Positions 28,001-38,713 of a DNA stretch of 64,000 nt are shown one piece after another. Position numbers and translations under genes: made by a program. Each line of letters opens with the position of its first letter. Within the stretch, counting starts at the first letter, position 1. Under the pieces are notes generated by a model. That model had not been told where the DNA came from and searched no databases. It saw only the letters and a program-made list of their open reading frames with translations. This DNA comes from Perkinsus chesapeaki (taxonomy: Eukaryota > Perkinsozoa > Perkinsida > Perkinsidae): NCBI GenBank assembly GCA_013115145.1, contig JAAPAO010000049.1:1-64000 (forward strand), written 5' to 3'.

Positions 28001-29190
28001 TTAGGCGAGAACATTGCAGTGCTGAGCTGGTCAGGTCCCCCGAGCACTTCTTGCACCTCAATGCCCGTGCATCAATACCATTTCCAGGCCTTCTGTAGTA
28101 TCCTGCATTGCCTCTTTGACCTTATCCATCCTCATGAAACATAGTGCTCTATTGCCTATTTAAAACACTGCACCACTACATCCCTTGTCACCCCTCACTC
28201 AGCAGCAAGGCTCGCTCGGCTTTATCGTTGACTGAGCCACATTCGTCCAGTAGCCTGGAGTACACCTCCACACAGTCGGAGATCCTAGGGGACAGGAAGG
28301 GTCTATTGAGCAGGAGCTCCGGGCCGCGGGCTACCGTCCCTCTTTCCAGTACTGTTTGGCAAGTTCTCTGGAGGGCGTCATTCACAAAGGCACTCGATTT
28401 AACCTCGAAAATATCTTGCGCCGGCAAAAGCGCGCGCCCTTGACGGTGCGGCTGGTGGGAATGAACCAGACAAGGTGATGGTAGAAACGAATGAACTATA
28501 AAGAGTCAAGCACTTGAAAGGCATCACGAACCACTCTAGCTGACGCGTCGCACAGCTGGCCGGCAGCAAGTATCTTATGTCGAAGCGCGGACTTGAGGTC
28601 GGCAGGATTGGACGTACCAGTGCAACGGAGCACTACCGAGCAACACGCCTCCGCTGATCCCTGAGCACGCATCATAAAGAAGAGGATATCAAGTTGACCT
28701 ACTTCGTATCTTTTTATATCCTCATCACCTATCATAGGCATGACATTTCGTACCAGAGCCATGCCCTCTAGACCACGCACTGTAGTGAAGTACCTGGCAG
28801 TCTGAGGATAACCAGTCGAAAGTCTCAAGAGTGATATCACTCAGCCGTATAGTGGCCCGGAGCGCTGTGCTGCGGTGTCTTATGCACCATCCGCTCCAGG
28901 AACGCTCCTATCTCCGGATGAGCCTCCCCCGGCTGCAGCTGGCGCAGGAGCCATCCAAAATGTGACCACGGATAGTAGGCGAAGTCATGCTTCAGTGCCT
29001 GCCAGGCATTCCTCGACACCACCAGCATCAGGAGGCCTACCACCGCCTCTATCAAGTCCAGCTCAGAGTGTATGTCCCACTCTTGCGTCGGTATCTCGTG
29101 CAACACCGACTCCCTGAATCCCCATGCATCACCGCCTGCCTTGGGGTGAGCCAACAGGGCCAACCGTGTCACTGTCAACAACTGCCAGGG
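25090..29190 (-). CDS. Unidentified large, intron-rich gene (helical, HEAT/ARM-like pieces)
   Basis: Many minus-strand exon-like blocks with helical, leucine-rich translations. Clear ones are 28837-29181 (SELDLIEAVVGLLMLVVS), 28496-28840 (LLRLSTGYPQTARYFTTV), about 28190-28420 (FVNDALQRTCQTVLERG), about 27546-27780, about 26710-26970 (LASLVAVWVRWMAMRGLW) and about 25700-25860 (LLNILENITTEVSVPVSAYW). The composition suggests an alpha-solenoid scaffold protein, but I recognise no family. Blocks are separated by short GT-AG candidates, and the region 26.1-26.7 kb and 27.0-27.5 kb is less convincing. Start, stop and exon chain are unresolved. Confidence 0.35.
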
Positions 29191-29489
29191 CCACTCAGAC
29201 TATCTCTCAGACCAGCACCTTACCACAGGAACAGTACACGTTCCCTCACGCCGCCGCGCCTTTGCTAGCTCCGACCACGCGTCTGGATAGTCGGGGTACG
29301 TTAAAGCGGCTATGGCTGCGTACTGCTCTCCTTGCTGACTGTTCACCTTGGATGCCAGCAGCTGCCGACGGCAAAACCTTACAAGGTAGAAATGCCCCCC
29401 AGTTTTCAGCAGAATGCTTAATATTCCGATACCATTGAGGTTCTAGTGGCGAAGGAAGCTTCCAGGCAACCACTAAAATTAGCAAGTAG

Positions 29490-30041
29490 TCCCACAGCTA
29501 GGCCTAATGGAACCTACGAGATCACTCAGGAGGCACCGAAGATAAGCCTAGACCGATTGTGATGGCCAAATATGCTCCCTTCAAAACCGATGATTTAGTG
29601 CTCCTCGTATCAACAAGCATTGTAGCCTTCTTGATAGGGTACATGTCCCCAGCCAATCGTCACCCAAGCCTCTCACCTATGTAAAGGCACTACAGCCTTC
29701 ATTGACAATGCAACATGACCATCACAGCATAACATGCCAATATCAGCCTCATCCACACCACCAATGAGATACTCGTTCACAATAGGTAGTATAACAAACT
29801 GACACCCGCCCCCATAGTCTCCTCTGCCCCAAGGCCTCCCCTACCTCCTCAATACTACCGCCAGCTATCTGCTGCCATATCGTATCCACCATGCCCTGTA
29901 GCCGGTCCTCATCCATACCCACCATAGACAATTCTATACAGTAACCTCACCTCCCAACACTGGACAACACAACCCTTATGGACCTCCGAGACCACCAATA
30001 GTAACATGGGCATCACCATGGTCGATAACTATGCTTCATTA
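29490..30041. other. Intergenic, nothing recognised
   Basis: Between the left unidentified gene and the kinase stop (30042) I see no convincing coding block, RNA gene or repeat. Confidence 0.4.
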
Positions 30042-32054
30042 TTAAAATTGAAACATCCTCTGGGCTTGCGCTCCAAAGAAAGCGCCGCTCCTAGGTTGGG
30101 CCGGCCCCCCTCGGCTCCGCGCCCCAATACTGGGCAATACACTATCAGCGCTGGGCAGTATTGCCGGTGAGAACGGCTGCTGCCCCCCCACTGGAGGGGT
30201 GTGCCCGGTCCTCCCGGTAGCTCCAGGCTGGTACCGAGACATTCTCATATACCGCTGACCTCCACTATTTCGAGCTCGCCATCGCGTCTGCGACCCTTGC
30301 TGCGTCGGCGGGTGGGGGTAGGCCCCATGGTAGCCTGAGAACCAGTTGACCAGCCCTTGGGCGGCAGTTCACCTCCTTGGCCCGGAGCAGCATACGGGTA
30401 CCCATGATAAGCTGTTGTAGATTGGCCAGCTGCCGGGGACGAGTCATCTCGATTGTCACCGAAGAAGCCCGTGAAGATAGGAGGCATCGCTGAAGAGGGC
30501 CACCAATGCACTAGCCCTCCAGACAGCCGGCCCCACCTGCTCCACCCCCTGCTCTATGAGCCCCACCTTTCCCGAATGATGGCCGCCTGTGGCTGTCTAT
30601 ATGAGGCAGCTGATGATGGTTATAGTGTCCGCCGCCATGGTACTGTGGCTGTTGCCCGTGATTGGGAGGCAGCCCTATGTTCACTGTGTGGAGCATGCCA
30701 CCAGCACTGCCGGCCTGTGGGGCATGTGGTACCTTCCCGACGGCATCCCGAGCCCCCCCAAAGCTTCCCTCACCACCCGCTCCGTTGGCGGTCTATGATG
30801 GCTCGGTCCCACCGGTAAGACAGTAGAAGGCATCGATGCTATGGCCGTGGCCACTTCCTTCTGCAGCACCGAAGTGTAGTTACCGAAGAAGGGATGCGAC
30901 AGGCATTGACGTGCTGTGTATCTGCAGACCTACATTGTGACATCTCAGCAGCCCAAGGGCCCTCACCGACGCCCAGGGTCCCAGGCCAGTACAGAGAGCA
31001 TGAAGTCTATACCGTCATTCGACGCTGGTGGGACCAACTCTGACAGGTCCACGGCCCCGCACTGTGGGAACCGATACCCTATCTGAGAGGCCAATCGACA
31101 GCCTTCCGGCCACACCTAAGAGCAGCAGCAGCAGCCATCGAGACTGATGCCTGTGGCACTGTGGCCGCCGCCCACTTCAGCCGTAGGTGTGCCGATGACG
31201 GTGCAGATCTTGTAGATCTCATCGCTCTCAGATGAGCCAGGGAACAGCGGCCGCCCTGCCACAGACGTTCCCATCACATGTGACGACGACGCTGAGCCCA
31301 CCCGTGTAAAGCTCAGCCATGATGCCCCCAACCGCCCAGAGGTCCACAGGGGAGTTGTATGAGGGGTTGCGCAACAGGACCTCCGGAGCCCGGTACCTAG
31401 CTCCGCCGCTTCACGGTGATTTCCAGGTCGCCTGCCTACCATCTGGTCGACACATAATCTGTGAACGGCGGACGGGACCGTATCTCTCGAGCCAAGCCAA
31501 AGTCAGCGAGCTTGAGCAGATCCCGAGTGACCTGTGTACCAGCAATAACACTGGTCATCACGGCCACCTCGTTACCAATAGATTCTCCGGTTTAAGATCC
31601 CTATGGAAGTAGCCATGCTTATGCATGTAATCCAAAGCCATTAGGGTTTGGAACATATACAGTCGCACTTTACTCTCTGGAAAGGCATTGTCCTTGTTCT
31701 TTAGCAGCTGGTAAAGGTTCAGTTCCATGAACTCGAAAACCTAAAGTCCCTGGGCCCCGGGCCATACTAGCAGCAGCCAAGCTACCAAGTGGAGCTCATC
31801 GCTCTCTCTAATGACCTCCTTGAGCTTCACTATATGGGCATGCGTTAGCTTTCGGAGGGACCTGACCTCCCTCAAGGCCATGCACTCGTCCCAAGAGAAA
31901 TATCTGTCGACCGATTATCTGATAATGGGTGATATTGCTACTTCTTCTTCATTTTCTTAATAGCCACAAGCTCCCCTGTTTGCCTATTCTGTGCCCTAAG
32001 TACACAGCCATAGGTACCATCTCCTAGCATCTTATGGACTTTATATCTATTCAT
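30042..32054 (-). CDS. MAK/ICK/MOK-family (RCK) serine/threonine kinase
   Basis: CMGC kinase of the group that controls cilium length and intraflagellar transport. Starting at ATG 32054 the protein opens with [16 protein letters not shown] (glycine-rich loop) and VAIKK (ATP-binding lysine). It then has [13 protein letters not shown] (the SWDEC-type C-helix of MAK/ICK), [10 protein letters not shown] (catalytic loop), LADFGLAR (DFG), TDY followed by [13 protein letters not shown] (activation loop with the TDY dual-phosphorylation motif and APE), [32 protein letters not shown], and the end of the domain near [13 protein letters not shown] (about 30.9 kb). At least eight short introns interrupt it, the first right after the VAIKK segment. 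The C-terminal tail (30870-30042) is rich in H, P, G and Q, and its exons are not fully resolved; I take QRMFQF-stop at 30042 as the end. All catalytic residues are present. Confidence 0.85.
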
Positions 32055-32309
32055 TAATGTACATTATATTAACTACTGCAACAACCGATACATGACTGGT
32101 CGATACCAAAGCTATTTGAGTGGTAGTTACCTCACTTAACGAACACAAGCCCTTACTGATGATAGCAAAAGGAATTTCCCTGCCGGGAAGAGATGACGGT
32201 ACCGGGGTTCGATCCTGCGCAGAGCTAGATCTAAATCGATCAGGTGATCGATAATAGTGTTTGAGTTGAAGAAGCGCGGCCTAACTCAGTGGAGTCTCAG
32301 CCTTAAACC

Positions 32310-32938
32310 ATGCCCCACTCCTTCGGTCTTAGAGCGCGTACCCGCGATAAGTTCTCCAAGGGCTTCAAGGAAAAGGGTCTTCCTAACCTTACCCGTTACT
32401 TGACCTCTTTCAAGCGTGGTGACTATGTGGATATCGTTGCCGATCCCTCCATCCAGAGGGGTATGCCCTACCAGTTCTACCACGGTCGTACTGGTGTTGT
32501 CTTCAACGTCACCCAAAAGGCCGTCGGTGTTGAGGTAATATATTATATCAACTTCACTCGAGTAGTTCCCTTTTCTTGCCGCTTTTAAACGTATCGCTTT
32601 TATTAACCTATTTGTTCAGGTCACCAAGGTCGTTGGAAACCGTCAGCTCCGTAAGCGTCTCCATGTCCGCATTGAGCACGTCCGCAAGTCCCGTTGCAAC
32701 GAGCACTTCCTCAACCGTGTGAAGACTAACGATGCCCTCAAGCATGACGCTAAGGTTAAGGGTGAGAAGGTCATCACTAAGCGTGAGACCCCTGGCATGC
32801 CCAAGCCCGGCAAGATTGTGAAGGTCGGCCGTAGCGGTGAGACTAAGGTAATATCAGCTAACCTGCTTTATCCTCATCATCTCTATTATCTAGGTTCACG
32901 TCTTGGAGGCTCTTCCTTATGTCGAGAACTATTTCTAA
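32310..32938 (+). CDS. RPL21: 60S ribosomal protein L21 (eL21)
   Basis: Structural protein of the large ribosomal subunit. Exons 32310-32534, 32620-32847 and 32894-32938 (introns 85 and 46 nt) join in phase to 165 aa, the usual size for eL21. The N-terminus MPHSFGLRARTRDKFSK, the central GDYVDIVADPSIQRGMPY and HGRTGVVFNV, and the basic region RLHVRIEHVRKSRC are typical of the family. The protein ends VLEALPYVENYF, then TAA. The ATG at 32310 gives the canonical N-terminus. The gene diverges from the kinase, with about 255 bp between the two ATGs, so they probably share a promoter region. Confidence 0.96.
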
Positions 32939-33371
32939 GCTGCTTGTTGATGAAATGGGCGCGGGTCTCTGGCCGAGGAACTACTGGCTGATACTGTTTT
33001 GTTGAGTTAATATAAATAACTAAATGTTCAATTTGGTGGGGATAGGTCTCAATTGTTCATGAGGACCTTAAACTGCTGGGCATTGGAGCATTAGTTCGAC
33101 CAATAAGCCATTATACTTTCTGTTCAACTTGGCACATCCCTTTTGGATTGGTTATACTAGCACACCTCACTTTAGTGTAACACACACAACTGCATTCGTA
33201 AATGGTAAGAAAGGTACATTTGCTTATAGCAGCAGCATCAACGACAACGACTGCCGAAGTGTTGGTAAGGAACAACAGAATATATAGACGGCGCGTCCGG
33301 ATTGTCGGGACGCAATAAATGTATAATAATCGACGGTAGGACAAGTGTCATGCAGCAGCAAAAGGAGGACG
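32939..33371. other. Intergenic between convergent genes
   Basis: The stretch lies between the L21 stop and the stop of the minus-strand acidic protein. It is AT-rich, and no gene, RNA or repeat is supported. It should hold both 3' UTRs. Confidence 0.5.
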
Positions 33372-34496
33372 CTAGAGGTCCTGTACGGAGATGCTCTCGC
33401 GAGGTAGGGACATAAGGTCCCGGATACCTAAAGAAGTAATCCATTGAACCCTTATAAGGTTGTTACGTGACAGTTCCTCAATAGTGTACTCAGCTAGGCT
33501 ACTAGTCTCCCATGATGCTCCATCGTCGTCATCATCACTTTCAACAGTCGATCGACTGTCATCATCATTTTCCATATCATCATCTTTATCCTTCTTATCC
33601 TCATCCACGTCCATAAGAGGCCCGTCCTCCTCCTCTACAAAGCCTATGTAGCTAGCCTGATGGCCAGACTGGCCGTCGAAATCTTTTATCTGATTTAACC
33701 TAAGATTCCTCACACGAATGCACCCCAGTACTACCTCGAGTGGAAGGTTTTTAATGTACGTGTCGGCCATGGACGCGGTCGAGTCGAAAAATCTGACCCG
33801 CCCTTGTTGGCTAAAACCAACTCTGCGGTTTGCACTGCTTGTCGCCGCCTTTTCCTCGTCTCTACTATCACTTGAATTACCCGGTTTCTGTGCTAATAAC
33901 TCCCTATTGACTTCAGTGTTATAAAAGGCATCCATGAGCTCCCTATTAAGGGAAAGCTCCTCTTGATCCCGAGCACTCCGTCCCAGCTCGAGAGCGGCCA
34001 GCGACCGGTGAACAAAGTCGGGACAATTGTCCACCTCCTCCTCCTCTTTATCGTATTCCAACTCTTCGTCTTCCTCGTCGACATCCTCGTCCATCGCTCC
34101 ATAAAGATCGTCATCGGTGGAATCATCCTCAATATCCGCCCATGAAGAGCACGTGTTCGGTACGTCCTTCGCAGCGGCATCCAAGTTAAGCTCGGCCGCC
34201 CGTGTTTGATTGGATTCTTCGAGGCAATCCTCACAGAGTCTAGTCCCAGTTGAAGGATCGAACTCGGCTACCCCGTCCCGACTACCACATACGTCACAAG
34301 CAACTGCATCATCTTCTTCTTCGTCGTCGTCATCATCGTAGTCCGCGATAAAGGTTTTGGAGGCTAGCGGCTTCGGGGACATTCTTGACACTGGCAGCAG
34401 TGCTGCACGCTTGACTAGAGTTCTATGGACGGCGTAGGGAGACCGAGTAGACGGCTGCGATGGCAGGGGGGAATGCGAAGTAGTGGGGGTTCGCAT
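33372..34496 (-). CDS. Acidic protein with CxxC zinc motif (hypothetical)
   Basis: Single uninterrupted frame of 374 aa, ATG at 34496. The protein has long aspartate/glutamate runs (near residues 53-62, 140-165 and 300-330) that suggest a nuclear or chaperone-like acidic protein. It also has a C-x2-C ... C-x2-C pair (CDVCGSRDG ... LCEDC, about residues 68-92), a likely zinc ribbon. The folded-looking segment VRFFDSTASMADTYIKNLPLEVV follows in the middle. I do not recognise the family. Its ATG sits about 25 bp from the 20-bp satellite array, so the array lies in its promoter. Confidence 0.7.
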   Translation of the reverse strand: MRTPTTSHSPLPSQPSTRSPYAVHRTLVKRAALLPVSRMSPKPLASKTFIADYDDDDDEEEDDAVACDVCGSRDGVAEFDPSTGTRLCEDCLEESNQTRAAELNLDAAAKDVPNTCSSWADIEDDSTDDDLYGAMDEDVDEEDEELEYDKEEEEVDNCPDFVHRSLAALELGRSARDQEELSLNRELMDAFYNTEVNRELLAQKPGNSSDSRDEEKAATSSANRRVGFSQQGRVRFFDSTASMADTYIKNLPLEVVLGCIRVRNLRLNQIKDFDGQSGHQASYIGFVEEEDGPLMDVDEDKKDKDDDMENDDDSRSTVESDDDDDGASWETSSLAEYTIEELSRNNLIRVQWITSLGIRDLMSLPRESISVQDL

Positions 34497-34520
34497 TAAA
34501 ACACTGAAGCGATAGTAAGG

Positions 34521-34785
34521 ATACCCTATTATAATACACTACCCTATTATAATACACTATACCCTATTATAATACACTATACCCTATTATAATACACTAT
34601 ACCCTATTATAATACANNNNNNNNNNNNNNNNNNNNNNNNNNNNNNNNNNNNNNNNNNNNNNNNNNNNNNNNNNNNNNNNNNNNNNNNNNNNNNNNNNNN
34701 NNNNNNNNNNNNACACTATACCCTATTATAATACACTATACCCTATTATAATACACTATACCCTATTATAATACACTATACCCTA
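34521..34785. repeat. 20-bp tandem satellite (acactataccctattataat) interrupted by an assembly gap
   Basis: Near-perfect tandem copies of a 20-bp unit run on both sides of the N gap. The first unit on the left is 18 bp, missing 'ta'. The array ends in a run of C after ccctacccc. The visible copies are essentially identical, which suggests recent expansion or collapsed assembly. It occupies the divergent intergenic region between the acidic-protein gene (-) and the perilipin-like gene (+). An 11-base piece of the unit, ttataatacac, recurs alone at 35024-35034, just upstream of the ATG at 35058. Confidence 0.95.
34617..34712. other. Assembly gap (96 N)
   Basis: Run of N inside the satellite array. 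Its true length is unknown, because array collapse is likely. Confidence 0.99.
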
Positions 34786-35057
34786 CCCCCCCCCAACATG
34801 GTGAAGGTCGCTTGAATCCAAGGCTCTCAGGTGCTCTAGCAACCCTAAGAAGATTCATTAGTGTAATCTTAACCCCAGAAGCGTGACATATCCTATCCGT
34901 CTCAGCTCCCCGACCACTCCTTTCCCGCTCAAATTGTGGCGCAACGGGACAGCCCTTCTTCTTCGCTCCGCTCTAGCGCAAGTATTTTACTAGCAGTGCT
35001 ACTACTACCTTTTGAATTAGCTTTTATAATACACCACTTTAAACAACTTTAACAATT

Positions 35058-36152
35058 ATGCCATACAACATGTTAACTTCTGCCATTAACACCTCGGCCT
35101 CCTGGTGCGATGCTCACCTTCCCGTCGAGGCTGCCAGGGAAAAGATACCTTTTCTGGACGCTGGTCTCAGACTGGCTGATACCTACGGCATGCCTGTCGT
35201 CGTTAAGATTGATTCTGCCATCGATGGTGCTCTCGATCAGGGAAATACAATGATATTGGTAAGTCCTGTTTGCCTTTAGTCCTACCAATGTTTTCTTCGT
35301 TCTGCTGTCTGGTACGACTTCCCTCCCTTCAGACCGTCCGTAACAAGACTTCTGATGCTCTTATAGCTGTTAGAGGCTACGGAGACTCCCTTAAGGCCAA
35401 GGAAGAAGATCTCGTTAACAAGGCTGGAGATGTTGTTACTGAAAAGAAGGGGCAGTTTGAAGATGCCAAGCAGGTTGTTGTGGCTAAGGCCAGTAACACC
35501 TACCAGGTATGCCTGGGGAGTCGAGATATATCGACGGTGGAAGCTGTTGTTAGGTGGTATCATCGACTATCCAGAACTTGCCCAAGTCCTTGGATATCGA
35601 TATGCATCTTACCTTCGATAAGGATAATAAGCTTGTCAGTGCCGTACTAGCCCTTCGTGACCGTGTTATGGCCATCACTGCCAAAGGTAAGGAGGAGGGG
35701 GCTGGGCTACTATCACCGTTAGCTTGGGCCGAGCTTTCTGTGCTATTATTACTCCTCGGGAATATGTAGCCATTGTTTGCTTCCGAAAATCCATCCGCTC
35801 CTCGGGTTTCTGTGGACCTTTTCTGCTCTTTTCCAATCGACGTGTTAGACCATTCTCATTTGGGCTTCTTACCTGTTGGACCTTTCAGCGCTTATCGGCC
35901 TTCTCTTGTTCAGGCCTTGATATGACCATTGGTAACGATAGACGTAATGCTCTATTCGAGCGTGGTGCCGCAGTAACTGCTAAGCTCTTTGGTGGTGATA
36001 CATCCTCAGCTGTCCCTACTACCCCTACAGAGCCGGCAGCTGTCATCACCGATAAGGCATCAGAGACCAGCACCGTCGAGCCTGTAAGCGATGTGGCCGC
36101 CGCCCATACTGGCAAAGAAGACTCGGGGGCTGAGGCCACTACCAAGGCATAA
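35058..36152 (+). CDS. Perilipin-like (PAT-type) lipid-droplet protein, tentative
   Basis: Exons 35058-35258, 35333-35506, 35554-35686 and 35914-36152 (introns 74, 47 and 227 nt) join in phase to 248 aa. The N-terminal ~160 residues are amphipathic and helical, with a series of segments such as PFLDAGLRLADTYGMPVVVK, LDQGNTMILTVRNKT and SLKAKEEDLVNKAG. This order (small-residue helix, 'Y/TYG', then lysine-rich amphipathic helices) recalls the PAT domain of perilipins. The C-terminus is low complexity and acidic (T/E/A-rich). No signal peptide is seen. If correct, it would coat lipid droplets. The assignment rests on overall pattern only. It could equally be another amphipathic coat protein such as an apolipoprotein-like or LEA-like protein. 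Confidence 0.6.
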
Positions 36153-36635
36153 GGAATGTCGCCTTCTGTTCGCTGCCGTCACTCTACGATTTATACTAGC
36201 GGTCCTAGCCGTAGCGTTGGCCTCGCCAACGGTGTGATGGTGACCATGTCGACCTTGTCATCGTCGACCATTTTATTCTGGTTAATTATAATGGGTTCGC
36301 TTTGGCTCTAAAATGAGTCTATAGACTTCCGTCCACCGGCATTTACCTTCACCGCCGCCGCTGATGGTCTCCATCTCGCCGCTTGCTCGATTGTCCGACG
36401 TGCGGCTGCAGCGGCCGCTGCTTCCGATGCATATGTATCACTTGTGCATGCGTGCTGATTATTTGTGTGGTACTAAATCTAGTCCTTATTGCATTATTCC
36501 CTTATGGTAGTATTAAGCCTTTCCTATTCTACTTTCCTCTGAGCTGCCCTACCAGCAGCCTTATCAAGATTTTCCAAACTACCTCGGAGACTGTTGTGTT
36601 CGCTGTCTACTTTTCACTGAGATACCTTTCCTAGA
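36153..36635. other. Intergenic, nothing recognised
   Basis: Downstream of the perilipin-like gene. T-rich stretch near 36480-36560; no supported gene or RNA. Confidence 0.45.
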
Positions 36636-38607
36636 ATGCTTGTAATAAATCACCTAGTAACCGTCCGATGCCGGGCGGCGGTAGTTGGGCATGCCGTGGT
36701 GGGGGCACAAAGGCGGTGGGTGAGGTCATCTGACTTGTCTCGGCTGCCGGCGGTGAAGGTGGAGGATGCCTTCAATGACTGGAACAAGGACTTCAGCCTA
36801 ACCCCAAAAGAGGCCAAAAGGAGGTACTGAAAGCCAGGGCCATGAAGCTTGGAGAGGGACAGGATGCTAGGTTATAGTAGCTCAGGTATGAGCTAGACGG
36901 TGTTAAGATTAAAGGGAAGTATAAAAGGCAGAAGAGGAAGTTGGTAATGAGACAGGTTGTAAAAGATATGATAGCAGTACATGGCAATAAATACGACTAC
37001 ACTCTGGTGGAGTACTAGCCTTGTCCCTCCTAGTCCTTCAGTGGCCATCCAGTTACCACGGGCTCCTTACGGACGTCACAATACGCTGTCCCGTTCATGG
37101 AAGGTTTAGGATGCCACCCCAGCTGCATATCTGTGAAAGGAGAGGTACTAGGGGTGGCAGAGCGCTGGATTGTCGTAGAAGCACGATGGCAGGGTGCCCA
37201 CTGTGTCAATTCCGGTTGGACAAGAGCCGGTACAGGATGCAGGCCAAGCTCGAGGGGGTTACCTACGATGAGATATTCAACCGTGGGAGGGCTCTGGCTG
37301 ATCCCACATCGCCGTATAATGTTGAGCGAGTTTCAAGGTGGTGCTGCGGCCAGCTCTGCAGCGGCTAGTATCGCCCCTTTAGGGCTGACACCAGGCTGCT
37401 TGAACGCATCATTGAACAAGTGAGGGGGAGGCAATTGTTGGTGCTGGTGGGTGATGGTGAAGAGCCGGACACCGCACGCATACTGGTCAAGATGACCCTA
37501 GAGGCATCACGACTCGGGATGGAGTGAGCCTGCTTTCGTTCTCGCTCACCACCATTGGTGCCCTCAGGCATGTGGTCGGGCTGTCTGTAGAGGACTTGGA
37601 GACCGCTGAGCACATAGCTCGGGCGGTGAGAGCTAGTGTGGTCCAGGCCGGCGTCAATTCGGACAGTGCAGCAAGTGTCCTGCCATACGAAGGAGCTATT
37701 CGGCAGGCGGGGCCCGACGATGCCCTTGTTATCTTTGCCACTGATATTGTAAGCCCCCTTTGTTGGTACCCGAGGCAGTTCGCGTCCTCAGCATGGAGTG
37801 TTGGCCGTGGCCAGCTCCCTCCTGCATAGGCCATGTCTGCCTATTGTGCTGTGTTACCCAGCTAAGATGCAGCTCAAGGAGCGTCTCATGGCCACACCGG
37901 CCACATCAGCCTCACTGGAGTTCAGCGAGGATGACCCGACTGCCTATGGCCGACTGGCGGTGCTCACACAAATGGGCTGGACGGCCGAGTCAGTTGTGGA
38001 GCCTCCAGTCGAGGAGGTTCCTCCCATTGAGGCCGGTGACGACGCAGAGCTGGAGCCCTCGGCCGCGGTGGCGGTGCAGGACAGAGGCGACTCGGGGATA
38101 GTGCCGGTGTGGCTCAGGAATGACACAAAGAAGAAGACAGGCGGCGTTCTGCTCGCGGTAGAACTACGTTGCTTGGCCTTGGTCGAACTTGCTGATCCTC
38201 TGTCAACAGGCCAGAGGATGGCAGAAGCCTGAGGCACCGGAGCCCTTCCATCCGCTATTCGATACAGTAGTGCTGCTTCACCCGCGTGAGTTGTCCACCG
38301 CCCTCGACCACGATGACCTGATGCTCACTGATGCCCTCCTTCGCATGTGCTTCGCAGATGAGCTTACTCGCAGTCGTCCAGTGGCCAAGTATGCCGGAAG
38401 GTAGCGTTGGCCCGCCAGGAGTGACAGCAGGGGATGTGTGTCATCATCAGGCTGTGGCCTTTAGCTGATATGCAAGAGGTCTTTGAAGGCATCGGCAAGG
38501 ACCCCAAGAGCCTACCTGGGGACTTAGCTCCGGATGATTGGGAACGGCTCATTGTTGGGCTCACAGCGTCCGAGAGAAAGCACGAGGAGGAGGAGGAGGG
38601 CGCATGA
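36636..38607 (+). CDS. DUF723-like zinc-module protein with possible NYN-like domain
   Basis: Multi-exon gene. Supported exons include 36636-36758 and 36797-36823, an exon from about 36893 ending in HGNKYDYTL, the zinc part at about 37056-37240, and blocks to 38607 (stop TGA 38605-38607). KDMIAVHGNKYDYTL followed by TIRCPVHGRF ... HICERRGCPLC matches the layout of DUF723 modules (HGxKYDYS...CPxHG...GCPxC), which are common in phage and bacterial proteins, often near nucleases. The last Cys pair is created by splicing out a 48-nt intron. Downstream is an alpha/beta region (LLVLVGDGEEPDTA ... GPDDALVIFATDI ... PIVLCYPAKM) with a Rossmann/NYN-like rhythm, though the acidic catalytic residues are not clear. 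The tail is acidic (EEEEEGA). In-frame stops at 36830 and about 36878 disappear with plausible introns, so I do not call it broken. Confidence 0.55.
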
Positions 38608-38713
38608 CACAGCAGCGTGTTTCTGTTATTGATTGCAATAAGTCGTTTGGTTGCTGCTGATGATGGTGGAATACGGAACCAGCCAGCAGCAGGGTTATTT
38701 AATTTTACCCCAC

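Noticed and set aside
34521-34785. Telomeric repeat
   Set aside because: Contains CCCTA but in a 20-bp AT-rich unit and lies between genes; not a telomere-type 6-7 bp repeat.
36820-36890. Frameshift and in-frame stops suggesting a pseudogene upstream of the DUF723-like module
   Set aside because: Short introns (36759-36796, and one starting at 36824) remove the stops and keep phase, so no damage need be assumed.
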